Shown one piece after another: positions 54,339 through 63,733 of a DNA stretch of 64,000 bases. Location: positions 62,001 to 126,000 of the forward strand of contig BQIV01000003.1 in assembly GCA_021604005.1 (NCBI GenBank), written 5' to 3'. A model generated the notes under the pieces. The model made no database searches, was not told the origin of the DNA, and saw nothing but the letters and a program-made list of their open reading frames with translations. Position numbers and translations under genes: made by a program. How positions within the stretch are numbered: the first letter of the stretch is position 1; every line of letters begins with the position of its first letter. This stretch comes from Nitrospirales bacterium. GTDB taxonomy: Bacteria; Nitrospirota; Nitrospiria; Nitrospirales; UBA8639.

Positions 54339-57300
54339 ATGAGTTCAGATTCTCCTCTTCCTCCCTCGCTTTCTGAGACAAAGCGAGATGTTCCGCATTT
54401 GGATCAACTCCAATTGCCGACTCATATTCTTGCGCGTCAACGTGCGCTTTCTTCTATTGCCAGCCATAAGCTTCTGTTAGAAAAAATTGCCATTGGGGAA
54501 TCGTTACCGGATATTCTAACTCTTTTCTGCCGGAAGATAGAGGAACAGTTTCCGGACATGTGGTGTTCTATTCTTCTGTTGGAAGGTGAAACCTTGCACC
54601 ATGTTGCGGCACCCAGTTTGCCGGACTCATATGTTCGTCGCATTGATGGAACGGTCATAGGGCCACAGGTGGGCTCTTGCGGGACGGCGGCTTATGAGCA
54701 GGACACGATCATTGTCTCCGACATTGCCCGAGACTTTCGTTGGACACGATATAAAGATCTTGCGTTACACCATGGGTTACAGGCCTGTTGGTCAACTCCT
54801 ATTTTTTCATCCGTTGGTAGCGTTCTCGGGACCTTTGCAATGTATTTTCCAGAGCCGCGGATTCCTGATGCCATGCATCAGGGGGTCATTGAAATGTATG
54901 CCCATCTCACGGGTATGGTCATCGAGCGTTCACGACTGGAAGAGTCCCTGGTCAAAAACACGTCTCGCTTCCAAAGGCTTGTGGAGACAGCCAATCTTAT
55001 CCCTTGGGAAGCCGACTATTCGACATGGCGTCTCACCTATATTGGTCCGCAGGTCAAGCAACTTCTTGGGTTTCCGGAGGACTATTGGCGCGAGGACCGG
55101 GCATGGGAACGCTGTCTTCATCCCGAGGACCGTGAGTGGGTGATAGCTCATTGTCGTGAAACGTCTCGGCAACAACGAGATTTTGAATTAGAGTATCGCG
55201 TGAAGACTGTGGACGGCACGACGGTATGGGTTCACGACCTGGTCAGTGTGATTCACGATCAGAATGGTGAACCACAATTTCTTCAGGGGTTTTTAATCGA
55301 TATTACGAAGCAGAAAGCAACAGAGGTTGCAAGCCAAAAAAGTGAAGAACGGCTGCAAGCGATTCTCGATCATTCCCCGGCGTTCGTGTTCGTCAAGGAC
55401 TTGCAAGGCCGGTATCTCATGGTGAATCGTCAGTGGGAGAATTGCTTTGGCATGTCAAGAATGGATGTGCTCGGGAAAACCATTCACGAGATATTCCCGA
55501 AGGACACCGCGGATGCCTTGTTAGCCAACGATCGGCATGTCTATGAAAAACAAGCGCCAGTCGAATTTGAAGAGGTTCTCCCGCAAGATGATGGTCCACA
55601 TACGTATCTTTCTATTAAATTCCCTATTCCGGCCTTTCATGAAGAATCGGCCGCTGTTTGCGGAATTGCGACGGATATCACCGATCGGAAACGCACGGAG
55701 CAACTCTTGCAAGCGCAAAATACCGTCTTACAACTCCTTGCTCATGGCGATCCATTGGACCATATCCTCGAAACACTGTGCGTGTTAATCGAACGACAGC
55801 GGCCAGGCGCGTATTGTTCGATACTACTTGTGAACGACTGTGGCAAAACTCTTCGGTTAGGAGCCGCGCCATCCCTACCGGAAGAATTTGCCAGAGGGCT
55901 TGATGGATTGACGATTGGAGAACTGTATGGCTCCTGCGGAGCGGCGGCGTTTCTCGGTGAACCCGTGATCGTTCCGGATGTAAGCAAAGATCCCCGGTTT
56001 GACCTCTTCGGAGATTTTCCGTCGAAGCACGGTATTCGCGCGTGCTGGTCGACACCATTTTTTAGCGGGGACGGCCATGTGTTGGGGTCGTTCTGTATTT
56101 CTCATTCGCTTCCCTGTGCTCCATCCGATTACGACGAACATATCATGACGACTGCGGCTCATTTGGCGAGCATTACCTATGAGCGGCATAAGACGGAGCG
56201 TGCCCTCAAGGAAAGCGAAGCGAAGCTTCGCCAAGCGCAGAAAATGGAGGCCATTGGGACATTGGCAGGTGGAATTGCTCATGACTTCAACAATATTCTG
56301 ACCGCCATTCTCGGCTTTAATGAATTAGCCCGGTCATTGCTTCACGATACCAGTCCCGTGTCTCGATATCTAGAAGAGGTGCATGCGGCCGGGATTCGAG
56401 CCAAAGGATTGACGAAACAAATTTTGGTCTTTAGCCGTCAAACCGATCAAGAACTTAAGCCTCTGTATTTACCGCAAGTCATCGAAGAAGCCGTCCGGTT
56501 TCTCCGGGCGACATTGCCTGCAACCATCGAGATCAATACCGTATTCGAGGAAAAGGTCTGTCCCATCATTGCCGATCCTGTGCAGATTCATCAGGTCTTG
56601 ATGAACATCTGTACGAATGCCTCACAGGCGATGGGTGAAAGGGGTGGTATGCTCGAGGTGTGTTTAGAAAGCGCTGTGTTGACGGAAGAGGAAATCGGTC
56701 GAGTGTGTGCCGAGGTAGAGGGCAATGGCGGATCCTATCTCAAGCTCACGATTCGTGACACAGGGCCTGGGATAGCTCCGGATATGCTCGAACGAATTTT
56801 TGATCCGTTCTTCACGACAAAAAGTGCGGGTGATGGTGTGGGGCTCGGCCTCTCCGTCGTTCATGGCATTGTCTCGAATCATCGAGGGGGCATCAAGGTC
56901 GACAGCACGTTGGGAGTAGGAACGACGTTTACGATTTTTTTGCCTGAGTTGAACATATCTTCCGTGCAAGAACGATCGAACGACGTCCCACTCGAATTCG
57001 GTGCTGGAGAACATATCTTGTTTGTCGAGGATGAGGAGTCGATCGCGCATCTCGGAAAGGAAATATTAAGGCAGCTTGGGTATACCGTGAGGGTTGAGAC
57101 GCAAAGTATCAATGCTTTAAAAGTTTTTTGTGAGAACCCGGAAACATTTGACTTAGTGATTACCGATCAAACGATGCCCAACATGACTGGCGAAGTGCTT
57201 TCCCAAGAACTGCTGCGCCGGCGACCGGACATTCCAATTATCCTTTGCACGGGATACAGTCCAGTGATGACGCCTGAAAAAGCTCGAGACTTGGGAATTC

Positions 57301-57383
57301 GAGCCTTTTTATGGAAGCCTCTTCTTCTGCATGATTTGAGTGAGACGATTCACCAAGTCCTTTCTTCCCGGAAGTCTTTGTAG
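54339..57383 (+). CDS. Hybrid sensor histidine kinase (GAF-PAS-PAS-GAF-HisKA-HATPase-REC)
   Basis: A 1014-residue cytoplasmic hybrid kinase without TM segments. Domains in order: GAF (about 45-195), PAS (about 205-325), PAS (about 335-445), GAF (about 460-615), HisKA with His648 in LAGGIAHDFNN, HATPase_c with GDGVGLGLSVVHGIV, and a terminal REC with Asp943 in VITDQTMPNMTG. The two GAF domains are clearly related to each other (both carry VGSCGTAAYEQ/YGSCGAAAFLG and ACWSTP...VLGTF). No output gene is adjacent. Signal unknown. Confidence 0.93.
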   Translation: MSSDSPLPPSLSETKRDVPHLDQLQLPTHILARQRALSSIASHKLLLEKIAIGESLPDILTLFCRKIEEQFPDMWCSILLLEGETLHHVAAPSLPDSYVRRIDGTVIGPQVGSCGTAAYEQDTIIVSDIARDFRWTRYKDLALHHGLQACWSTPIFSSVGSVLGTFAMYFPEPRIPDAMHQGVIEMYAHLTGMVIERSRLEESLVKNTSRFQRLVETANLIPWEADYSTWRLTYIGPQVKQLLGFPEDYWREDRAWERCLHPEDREWVIAHCRETSRQQRDFELEYRVKTVDGTTVWVHDLVSVIHDQNGEPQFLQGFLIDITKQKATEVASQKSEERLQAILDHSPAFVFVKDLQGRYLMVNRQWENCFGMSRMDVLGKTIHEIFPKDTADALLANDRHVYEKQAPVEFEEVLPQDDGPHTYLSIKFPIPAFHEESAAVCGIATDITDRKRTEQLLQAQNTVLQLLAHGDPLDHILETLCVLIERQRPGAYCSILLVNDCGKTLRLGAAPSLPEEFARGLDGLTIGELYGSCGAAAFLGEPVIVPDVSKDPRFDLFGDFPSKHGIRACWSTPFFSGDGHVLGSFCISHSLPCAPSDYDEHIMTTAAHLASITYERHKTERALKESEAKLRQAQKMEAIGTLAGGIAHDFNNILTAILGFNELARSLLHDTSPVSRYLEEVHAAGIRAKGLTKQILVFSRQTDQELKPLYLPQVIEEAVRFLRATLPATIEINTVFEEKVCPIIADPVQIHQVLMNICTNASQAMGERGGMLEVCLESAVLTEEEIGRVCAEVEGNGGSYLKLTIRDTGPGIAPDMLERIFDPFFTTKSAGDGVGLGLSVVHGIVSNHRGGIKVDSTLGVGTTFTIFLPELNISSVQERSNDVPLEFGAGEHILFVEDEESIAHLGKEILRQLGYTVRVETQSINALKVFCENPETFDLVITDQTMPNMTGEVLSQELLRRRPDIPIILCTGYSPVMTPEKARDLGIRAFLWKPLLLHDLSETIHQVLSSRKSL

Positions 57384-57737
57384 GATCGTATCGCCGTTTC
57401 AGTTATCAGAGTGTTGAATATTGAGAAGATCATCGGTCGTATGTACTCAGGAGGACGCTGTCTATCAGAGGCCTCGGGTCAGTTCAAAAAAATCTTGGCT
57501 CATCTTCTGTATCTTCAGACACGGTGAACACTTCGTCCTGCGAGGGGAGGAGCCATTGACGAGGATTGATGGTCAATGCGAGCCAAGTGCGCAGCGTACT
57601 GGCATTGCGTGAGCACGGCATTCTCGTGAACCCTCAATTACGATGCCGAATCACCGGCTGACATAGCACAGGTTCCTGTAAAGAGAACAACGCTACGTTC
57701 GCGACGACGAGAGGGCGACCTGCCTGCGCATAACCGC
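57384..57737. other. Intergenic region; one possible 30-codon ORF
   Basis: A plus-strand ATG at 57569 with a weak GGA site opens 30 codons (MVNASQVRSVLALREHGILV...) to 57661. It resembles a protein tail and may be a remnant. Otherwise no gene is seen. Confidence 0.3.
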
Positions 57738-57808
57738 TTCGGCGAAGGCAGGGAACGCCGCTCCCGACCTTCGTAGCGACTTCGGCGGAGTAGGCGGCGG
57801 CTTTTTTT
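57738..57808. repeat. GC-rich REP-like repeat with terminator-like end
   Basis: CTTCGGCGAAGGCAGG and CTTCGTAGCGACTTCGGCGGAGTAGG-type words form nested hairpins, ending in GGCGGCGGC followed by seven T (57802-57808). The sequence style is that of dispersed intergenic repeats; the T-run could also terminate plus-strand transcription. Confidence 0.45.
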
Positions 57809-58480
57809 AATAGACTCGTTATACCAAAATGATACAGCGCCACCTTGTACCTGTTTGATATCCGGTAGGTGAAGGAACACGTCAATCATTATCAGTACTT
57901 CCAACGGGTTCTTGAACATGACTTGCATGTGTTTTTCCCCATGAATTGTCTGAGTAATGGTTGTTTCGTTGTGTCATGATTGCCATAGGAAGCGTGATAC
58001 CTTGTTGATATTGTATAAATGCTTTTATTGGCATATTTCTTGCTTTATTATACTGATGGAGAGGTAATCGCATGGTTTTTGAATTGTGGCCTCAACTAAA
58101 TTTTGCTGATTCAGCACATATTTTGAACTGCATTCATCTTTGTAAGTGATTGATATATCGATAGCCATGGAGCATTGATGCTTTCCTTTATCAGTAGATT
58201 CGTTTTATCGTGCGAGCGGCTTGACTGTGACGGTTTTGATATTTTCTGTATCGCATTGGATAATGTCCATAAACCAGTTTGGATTTCCTATAGCCAGTGC
58301 GAACTGAGGAGGGCAGCGCTCCTTGAGCATCCTTGATGGGCATGTTGCCAGAATGCGTCGGGTATGGATGACGATTGAACTGGTTTCACCGTTTGCTGGT
58401 GATATCAGGAAACGGTTAGGCAGGTCCTCGGGAAAGAATGAATAGTTTTGCGTATGTACAGCTCTATAGGAGGTGTGACG
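57809..58480. other. A/T-rich intergenic region without a convincing gene
   Basis: No protein-coding signal. A long minus-strand frame beginning near 58819 overlaps the next plus-strand gene and is considered its shadow. Confidence 0.4.
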
Positions 58481-58494
58481 ATGGTAGGAATGGC

Positions 58495-58947
58495 ATGATG
58501 GTATCAACAGCCTCAGATTATTTTTTTGTGACAGCAGTTCCGACTTCCATGTGGGGACGCGTATTACGGTATTGTCAGGCCCAGCCAAACGGCAATGGGC
58601 GACTTTCTCCGTATCTCTTTGAAGCTCATGCCTGTCTGACGTTGAATGTGAGACCGTTTCATGAAGGATGGGCTTCTCCACACCCACTTCCCCATGGCAC
58701 CTTCTTTTCCGAGCGATATTGTCAACATACCATTTTTGACATTGTGCAAGCGGTGCGAGAAGGCGTGTTGAATAGCAAGGTCTTAACATACCCTGAGTTG
58801 CTGGACGGACAAGATACAACTATCGTCTATTTTTGGCCTGATGAAAAAATGCCAGAGTATGAATCGGTTGGAAGTACTAGTTCTTTGACCCAGAAGGTGT
58901 ACGAACTATTTGAAAGTCTTATGAATCAGTCCATACGGCATTTATAA
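58495..58947 (+). CDS. Hypothetical protein, 150 aa
   Basis: Not recognised. The product (MMVSTASDYFFVTAVPTSMW to SLMNQSIRHL) is soluble and aromatic-rich, with no signal peptide. An AGGAGG ribosome site at about 58468 serves an ATG at 58481 that makes only MVGMA before a TGA overlapping this start as ATGATG, which suggests a coupled mini-leader. A second weaker AGGA lies just before 58495. The opposite-strand 204-codon frame is judged the shadow because it lacks such signals. Confidence 0.6.
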   Translation: MMVSTASDYFFVTAVPTSMWGRVLRYCQAQPNGNGRLSPYLFEAHACLTLNVRPFHEGWASPHPLPHGTFFSERYCQHTIFDIVQAVREGVLNSKVLTYPELLDGQDTTIVYFWPDEKMPEYESVGSTSSLTQKVYELFESLMNQSIRHL

Positions 58948-59022
58948 CGTGTATGCGTGTTTCAAGATCGGCCGCATTATGGCTAGAAAAAGACGTAGAA
59001 GGTATCGTACGACTAGGAAGAA

Positions 59023-59583
59023 CTAGTTTAAGGTTGGGTCAACCGGCATATCGATGTAAATTTTATAGCTTTCGTCTAGCGATTGAATGATTTCTCCCCA
59101 TAACAATGCCGGGTCTTTCTCGAAAACCCAAGTGGGGTCGGCAGGGAGGGTTAACCACGACCCGGTCTGCATCTCGTTTTCTAGCTGTCCCGGAGCCCAG
59201 CCTGAATATCCCATAAAGGCACGAAACGCTTCATTGTTTGACGGTTCTTCCAAGATTCGTTCAAGCGTTTGCACATTCCCGCCTAAATAGACTCCATCGA
59301 CCACGTGATGGGTGTCTGATGGTTCTTCTGGAACACGATACAGAATCAGTAAACTGTTTTTTTGAACTGGGCCGCCCGTAAAGACATGATGTCGCTGTCC
59401 CTCAATGATGGGAATTTGAGGCAGGACTTCGGTGATCGTAATTTCAGTCGGTCGATTGATGACGACGCCGAGGGCGCCTTCATGACCATGTTCGCAGAGG
59501 AGAATAACGGTCTGCCGAAAATTTGGGTCACGCAACGACGGGGTGGCAATAAGGAAAATCCCTTTTTCTAATTCAGTTCTCAT
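59023..59583 (-). CDS. algH: UPF0301/YqgE (AlgH) family protein
   Basis: 186 residues matching the AlgH/YqgE family: GIFLIATPSLRDPNFRQTVILLCEHGHEGALGVVINRPT, then VFTGGPVQKNSLLILY and GYSGWAPGQLENEM. The family is widespread and structurally known, but its role is not settled; in Pseudomonas AlgH was linked to alginate regulation. Confidence 0.95.
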   Translation of the reverse strand: MRTELEKGIFLIATPSLRDPNFRQTVILLCEHGHEGALGVVINRPTEITITEVLPQIPIIEGQRHHVFTGGPVQKNSLLILYRVPEEPSDTHHVVDGVYLGGNVQTLERILEEPSNNEAFRAFMGYSGWAPGQLENEMQTGSWLTLPADPTWVFEKDPALLWGEIIQSLDESYKIYIDMPVDPTLN

Positions 59584-59726
59584 TCGTTTATCCTACCGTG
59601 ACTGTCTAACAGGTTCAAGGGGGAGCGCTGAGGTCTCGCCGGGGTGCTTGACCTGCTACGCCAGGTCGACATGCTGAAATCATTCGTGCGGCATGCCTAA
59701 GTCAATGCGATAGCAAAATGGGGGGG

Positions 59727-60647
59727 CTATGCCGAGAGACTTAATGGCGTTCTAGGACGTTCAGGGTGAGGTGATGCTGTGTGTGGTGTCGTTTCACCGT
59801 TGAAAAGAGGTCCCTGATTTTTGACGTTGGATTGCTCTGTCAGGGGTGAAGGTGTCTGCGATAGGACATCGTGTTCAACGGCCTCAAGGAGTGACTCAAG
59901 GAATTGTTTTTGGAGTTGCTCCACGAGTGTCGGTGGAGAATTTGTGGGTTCGGGATTGTCTGCAAGAGACGTTAAGAGTGTTGTGACGATGGTAGGAAAT
60001 TGGTTCCTTAATTGTTCAGGGGAAATCTGCACGTTTTCCCGGACTTTTTGTAGTCTTCCTACGATATGCTCAAGGGAATTGATTCGTTGTAAATTGGCCT
60101 GCTCACGCACTCCTTCATGTTCATGCGATCCTATCTTTCCAGGAATTGCGACTCGAGTAGACTGTGTGGCTAATGAGGCGGTTGTTGATTGGCGAACAAA
60201 CAGGGCTGCGTGAGAAAGGGTTTCCAGTTTTGCGAGAGAAGCGACCGCATGTGTGGCCTCTTCAGTGTTATCGTGTTGCAACGCTTGCAGGATAGTGTGT
60301 GCCGACTGTAGAAACGCTTGAATGTCGGCGTGTTCTTGTTCATTGAGATCGCCTTCAACGAGTAAGTTGAAGTGTTTTTGACTCGACGTGCTGACGTGCT
60401 GGCCCTGGACGCTTACGCTCCGATCGTTGCTCAGTCCTTGAAATGTATAGGTTCCGAAGGATGTATTGACTTCTGAGGCAGAAGACAGTGAAACTCGGTC
60501 ACCTTCCGATGTCACAAACGTAAAATTGGCGCTGCTCAGAGATTGTGAGCGAGCGTGGAATTGGTTCGATGTTGCGGTGAATGAGGGGAGCGTGGAATGT
60601 TGCAGAATGTCCGGAAGAGGGTTTCCCACTTGGGCTAATGAAGACAT
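59727..60647 (-). CDS. Hypothetical Ser/Thr/Gln-rich protein, 306 aa
   Basis: Not recognised. AAAGGAG precedes the ATG. The N-terminal third is Ser/Thr-rich and beta-like (FTFVTSEGDRVSLSSASEVN, FGTYTFQGLSNDRSVSVQG); the middle is helical (EQEHADIQAFLQSAHTILQ). The C-terminus is Pro/Ser-rich and disordered-looking. No signal peptide or membrane span. The pattern resembles DUF-type proteins sometimes annotated near motility genes, but none are adjacent, so no function is offered. Confidence 0.72.
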   Translation of the reverse strand: MSSLAQVGNPLPDILQHSTLPSFTATSNQFHARSQSLSSANFTFVTSEGDRVSLSSASEVNTSFGTYTFQGLSNDRSVSVQGQHVSTSSQKHFNLLVEGDLNEQEHADIQAFLQSAHTILQALQHDNTEEATHAVASLAKLETLSHAALFVRQSTTASLATQSTRVAIPGKIGSHEHEGVREQANLQRINSLEHIVGRLQKVRENVQISPEQLRNQFPTIVTTLLTSLADNPEPTNSPPTLVEQLQKQFLESLLEAVEHDVLSQTPSPLTEQSNVKNQGPLFNGETTPHTASPHPERPRTPLSLSA

Positions 60648-60838
60648 GCGACACTCCTTTGAACCATCACATTATCAAGACATCTTCAAAAGATATCGGT
60701 CTATACAATGGGAATCTAAAGGAGGGTCATCACGCTATGGGCAAAGTGGCGGATCGAGAGTTGGTCGCTACGATATGTGTCAATATGCAAGGAAATCTCT
60801 CATATACGTATCCTGTCGTGACGGCTACATGCGTAGGG

Positions 60839-61111
60839 TTAGGTGCGGTAGTCTTTAAACTCGGCAGTGGCATCCGGAAGTTTGAAGAAGGCGCGCATTT
60901 GATTTTTCAGCGTCTCTCTTGCACTTTCGTCCCCCAGGTTCAGGCGGTATTCGTTAATGACCATGGTTTTGACTCCGCCTGGGCCATTCCATTCATTCCA
61001 GCAATCCTGGCAGACATTACTTTTTATCTCTTGCTCCAATTTTCCTAAGAATAAATTATCTGTCATCATTTCTGATGATTTTTCGCATTTCAGACACGCA
61101 ATTTCAGACAT
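60839..61111 (-). CDS. YggX-like Fe(2+)-trafficking protein with Cys4 motif
   Basis: A 90-residue protein whose C-terminal half (MVINEYRLNLGDESARETLKNQM) closely follows the YggX family, implicated in iron-sulfur cluster protection. Unlike E. coli YggX, which has a single conserved Cys, the N-terminal part has two CxxC pairs (CLKC near residue 6 and CQDC near residue 34), a likely metal site. The ATG at 61111 with AAAGGAG upstream gives the family length; a longer frame to 61183 is rejected. Confidence 0.82.
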   Translation of the reverse strand: MSEIACLKCEKSSEMMTDNLFLGKLEQEIKSNVCQDCWNEWNGPGGVKTMVINEYRLNLGDESARETLKNQMRAFFKLPDATAEFKDYRT

Positions 61112-61251
61112 AGAATCCGGAGCTCCTTTGTCAATGAAGAGGTCATTGAAACGGTGAATGTAACTACCGATGAATCCTATCATACCTCTTTGTCGAAGGA
61201 AAAGGTGAAAATGGGACTGACTTCATGCATCGATCAGAGGAGGGATGTACA

Positions 61252-62187
61252 GTGATTGTCGGGGGCATTGATATTGGAACGTTGACCTGTCGGCTATTAG
61301 TCGCCGACATTACTCCAGAAGGACATATGCATGAGATCAATTCGGATCGTCGAATCTTACGCTTGGGAGAAGGGGTGGATCATGAGAGGCGGCTCAATGA
61401 CGAGGCCATGAAGCGGGTGATTGATGCTCTCGGTGAGTGGCGGACGAAATTGACGCGCTGTCAGGTTGATGCCATTGTGCTTGTGGCGACCAGTGCCGTT
61501 CGGGACGCAACGAATCGGAACGAGTTCCTGGAGAGGGTGAAGCGGGAGACGGGACTTTCGATCGAGGTCTTGAGTGGAGACGAAGAAGCACGTCGAACGT
61601 TGTTGGGGCTCAACTGTGGCCTTCCGTCTGACATTCACGAGTGCATCGGCCTGGACATTGGCGGAGGCAGTACGGAATGTATTCGAATGACCAGTGATGG
61701 GCAGCCAATTATGGCTTCGCTTGATATCGGCGTGGTCCGCTTCACGGAGCGGTACATTCATTCAGATCCGCCACATGACCAGGAGGTGCGTGCTGCTGAA
61801 CGACTGATCAAAACCCATATTCAAACGCTCCAAGAACAATTGGGCGATCTGGACTCCGTCACACTTGTGGGAACAGCCGGAACTGTGACGACCTTAGCGG
61901 CAATGGCGCAACAGTTGTTGCGGTATGAGCCAACCCGAATCCACAATTATTGGTTAACGCTTGAGAAGATTTGTGAGTTAGAACATGACTTGCGCTCGCG
62001 CACGGAGACGGAACGTGCTCAGCTTCCCGGTCTAGAGGCCGGCCGCGAAGGCGTGATCGTGATTGGTACCATCATTCTCCGGACATTCATGGAAACATTG
62101 AATTTTACGCGGTGTTTAGTAAGCGATTATGGACTACGGGAAGGAATACTGATTGATTGTATGCACAAACACCGGCGTGACCGTTAG
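61252..62187 (+). CDS. ppx: Ppx/GppA-family phosphatase
   Basis: A 311-residue ASKHA-fold phosphatase acting on polyphosphate or pppGpp. The phosphate-binding motifs are IDIGTLTCRLLVAD (N-terminus), ATSAVRDATNR, LDIGGGSTECI and LVGTAGTVTTLAAMA. It lacks the C-terminal HD domain of long exopolyphosphatases. The GTG at 61252 follows GGAGGGATGTACA; an ATG at 61225 is possible but has no ribosome site. Confidence 0.92.
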   Translation: MIVGGIDIGTLTCRLLVADITPEGHMHEINSDRRILRLGEGVDHERRLNDEAMKRVIDALGEWRTKLTRCQVDAIVLVATSAVRDATNRNEFLERVKRETGLSIEVLSGDEEARRTLLGLNCGLPSDIHECIGLDIGGGSTECIRMTSDGQPIMASLDIGVVRFTERYIHSDPPHDQEVRAAERLIKTHIQTLQEQLGDLDSVTLVGTAGTVTTLAAMAQQLLRYEPTRIHNYWLTLEKICELEHDLRSRTETERAQLPGLEAGREGVIVIGTIILRTFMETLNFTRCLVSDYGLREGILIDCMHKHRRDR

Positions 62188-62215
62188 TTGTATTGTCGCG
62201 CTTCGAAAGGTGTGA

Positions 62216-63733
62216 CTATCGTTGACTGTACCAACGAAAACCTTTGGATTCTTGATACTGTGGACGATGAATTTTTGCACCCGGTTTTTCGAGCATCATC
62301 ACCTTAAAGTCCCAGAGTCCGAACCAGGCGGGATCCAGCACGCTATGATAATGTAGCCCGTTTAACTTTGGAAGTGTATCGCCAAGCACCTGTTTGAGTT
62401 CATGTTGCGTGTAGGCACGAACGGCAAACGGGGTCTCGAGCGCTTCGCAAATGCGGCGAATGGCGTAGGCGGCTCCTGTGCAGAGGACTTCTGTCTCACC
62501 GGAGATGTTCAAGAGCTGTGGAAGCGCGCAGTATTGTTCACGAAACCCAAGCCCGCGTGCGGCGTGGCGCATGTGTGAATATTGGACTTCATATTCGGTA
62601 TGTCCCGGGAGTTTCACTGGTTCGGGGTAGCCTGTTTCAATTCCGAATTCAATGAATATGGCATGGCCACCCGGCTTCAGCGCTCGCCAGGCTTCGATGA
62701 GAAATGACAGTGCGCCATAATTAAAAATCACTTCATCCGGAAACGGTTTGTCGAGGGGTAAGTGGAGACGGCGGATGAGGTTCAGGGCGGCTTGATGTTG
62801 AGGTGTCGTGCCTTCGAGCGACTCCAATTCCTTGGCCGTCAAGTGTACCGGCGTCATATCCGCCAAATTTTCATTATCGATGATCAGATCTATGCTCCCA
62901 TCGGTGAATGGGAGTTGTTCGGCATTGGCCTGCGTAGCCGACGCATTCCATCCAGCGGAGCGAGCCAGGCTTGTTTGCGAACCTAAAAATGGACGTGTGA
63001 GATCTAAAAATGTATAGCGAATGTCCTGGCGTTCGTCCTCACGTAATTCGCCAGCCAACTCTTTAGACACATACCCTAATCCTGCCCCCACTTCGACGAT
63101 GCGTGTGGGTCGAGGGGTCAACCATCCCATTTTCCGGAGTGTTTGTCCAAGCAGTCGACCATAGGTCAGGCCATGTAAGGCTTCGCACGGTTCTCGAAAC
63201 AAATGGGAGACCGTTGTTTCAATGATTTCAAAGTGCCCATGTTGCGTCTGAATCCCTTGCATATGGAACTTTGAAAGATGACCCTCAGTTTCTTCGGCCA
63301 CGTTCCCATGCCATCCTTCGCGAACACGTTGGAGGAGTAGATCCCACTTGGCGTCCGCGCTGTGTCCACTTGGCGCTTCGGATCCGTAAAAACAGAGTGA
63401 GTATCGCGGGAGTGCCCACCGTTCTAAGAACCATTGGCCAGTTTCTTGATTTGGCCCACAGACCCATTTCCCAAATCGACTGACCAAGGCGGCTAGGGTT
63501 GAATGGCCATCCATGGCACCCAGAAGCGAGGCTCCCATGCGGTTCAGTCGTATTAACGGTAAGTCTTCATCCAATGGACTGACCCACCATTCTTCCGGGC
63601 CATGCTGGTAGATGATCAAGTCGGGCATGCGCCATGCCCGTTGACTCAAGATTTCGCCTTCGAGGATGAGTGGTTCGTCTGACTGTGGCGGACGGGTGGA
63701 AATCATAGTGTCATGCACGGATATGGTCCTCAC
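62216..63733 (-). CDS. PqqD-like domain fused to SAM methyltransferase
   Basis: A 505-residue protein. Residues about 45-105 resemble a PqqD-type RiPP-recognition/winged-helix segment (LIRLNRMGASLLGAMDGHST). Residues about 205-400 form a class I methyltransferase domain: RIVEVGAGLGYVSKELA (motif I), DGSIDLIIDNENLADM and WRALKPGGHAIFIEFGIE. The GTG start shares its G with the stop of the PqqC-like gene upstream, so the two are translationally coupled. Substrate unknown. No radical-SAM enzyme is in view; it could lie beyond the window. Confidence 0.85.
   Translation of the reverse strand: MRTISVHDTMISTRPPQSDEPLILEGEILSQRAWRMPDLIIYQHGPEEWWVSPLDEDLPLIRLNRMGASLLGAMDGHSTLAALVSRFGKWVCGPNQETGQWFLERWALPRYSLCFYGSEAPSGHSADAKWDLLLQRVREGWHGNVAEETEGHLSKFHMQGIQTQHGHFEIIETTVSHLFREPCEALHGLTYGRLLGQTLRKMGWLTPRPTRIVEVGAGLGYVSKELAGELREDERQDIRYTFLDLTRPFLGSQTSLARSAGWNASATQANAEQLPFTDGSIDLIIDNENLADMTPVHLTAKELESLEGTTPQHQAALNLIRRLHLPLDKPFPDEVIFNYGALSFLIEAWRALKPGGHAIFIEFGIETGYPEPVKLPGHTEYEVQYSHMRHAARGLGFREQYCALPQLLNISGETEVLCTGAAYAIRRICEALETPFAVRAYTQHELKQVLGDTLPKLNGLHYHSVLDPAWFGLWDFKVMMLEKPGAKIHRPQYQESKGFRWYSQR

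Noticed and set aside
57634-57928. Minus-strand frames with PCLRRSGYAQAGR-like text
   Set aside because: They are translations of the GC-rich REP-like repeat, not a conserved protein.
58205-58819. 204-codon minus-strand frame
   Set aside because: Lies largely opposite the plus-strand gene at 58495, lacks a ribosome site and reads as a mirror frame.
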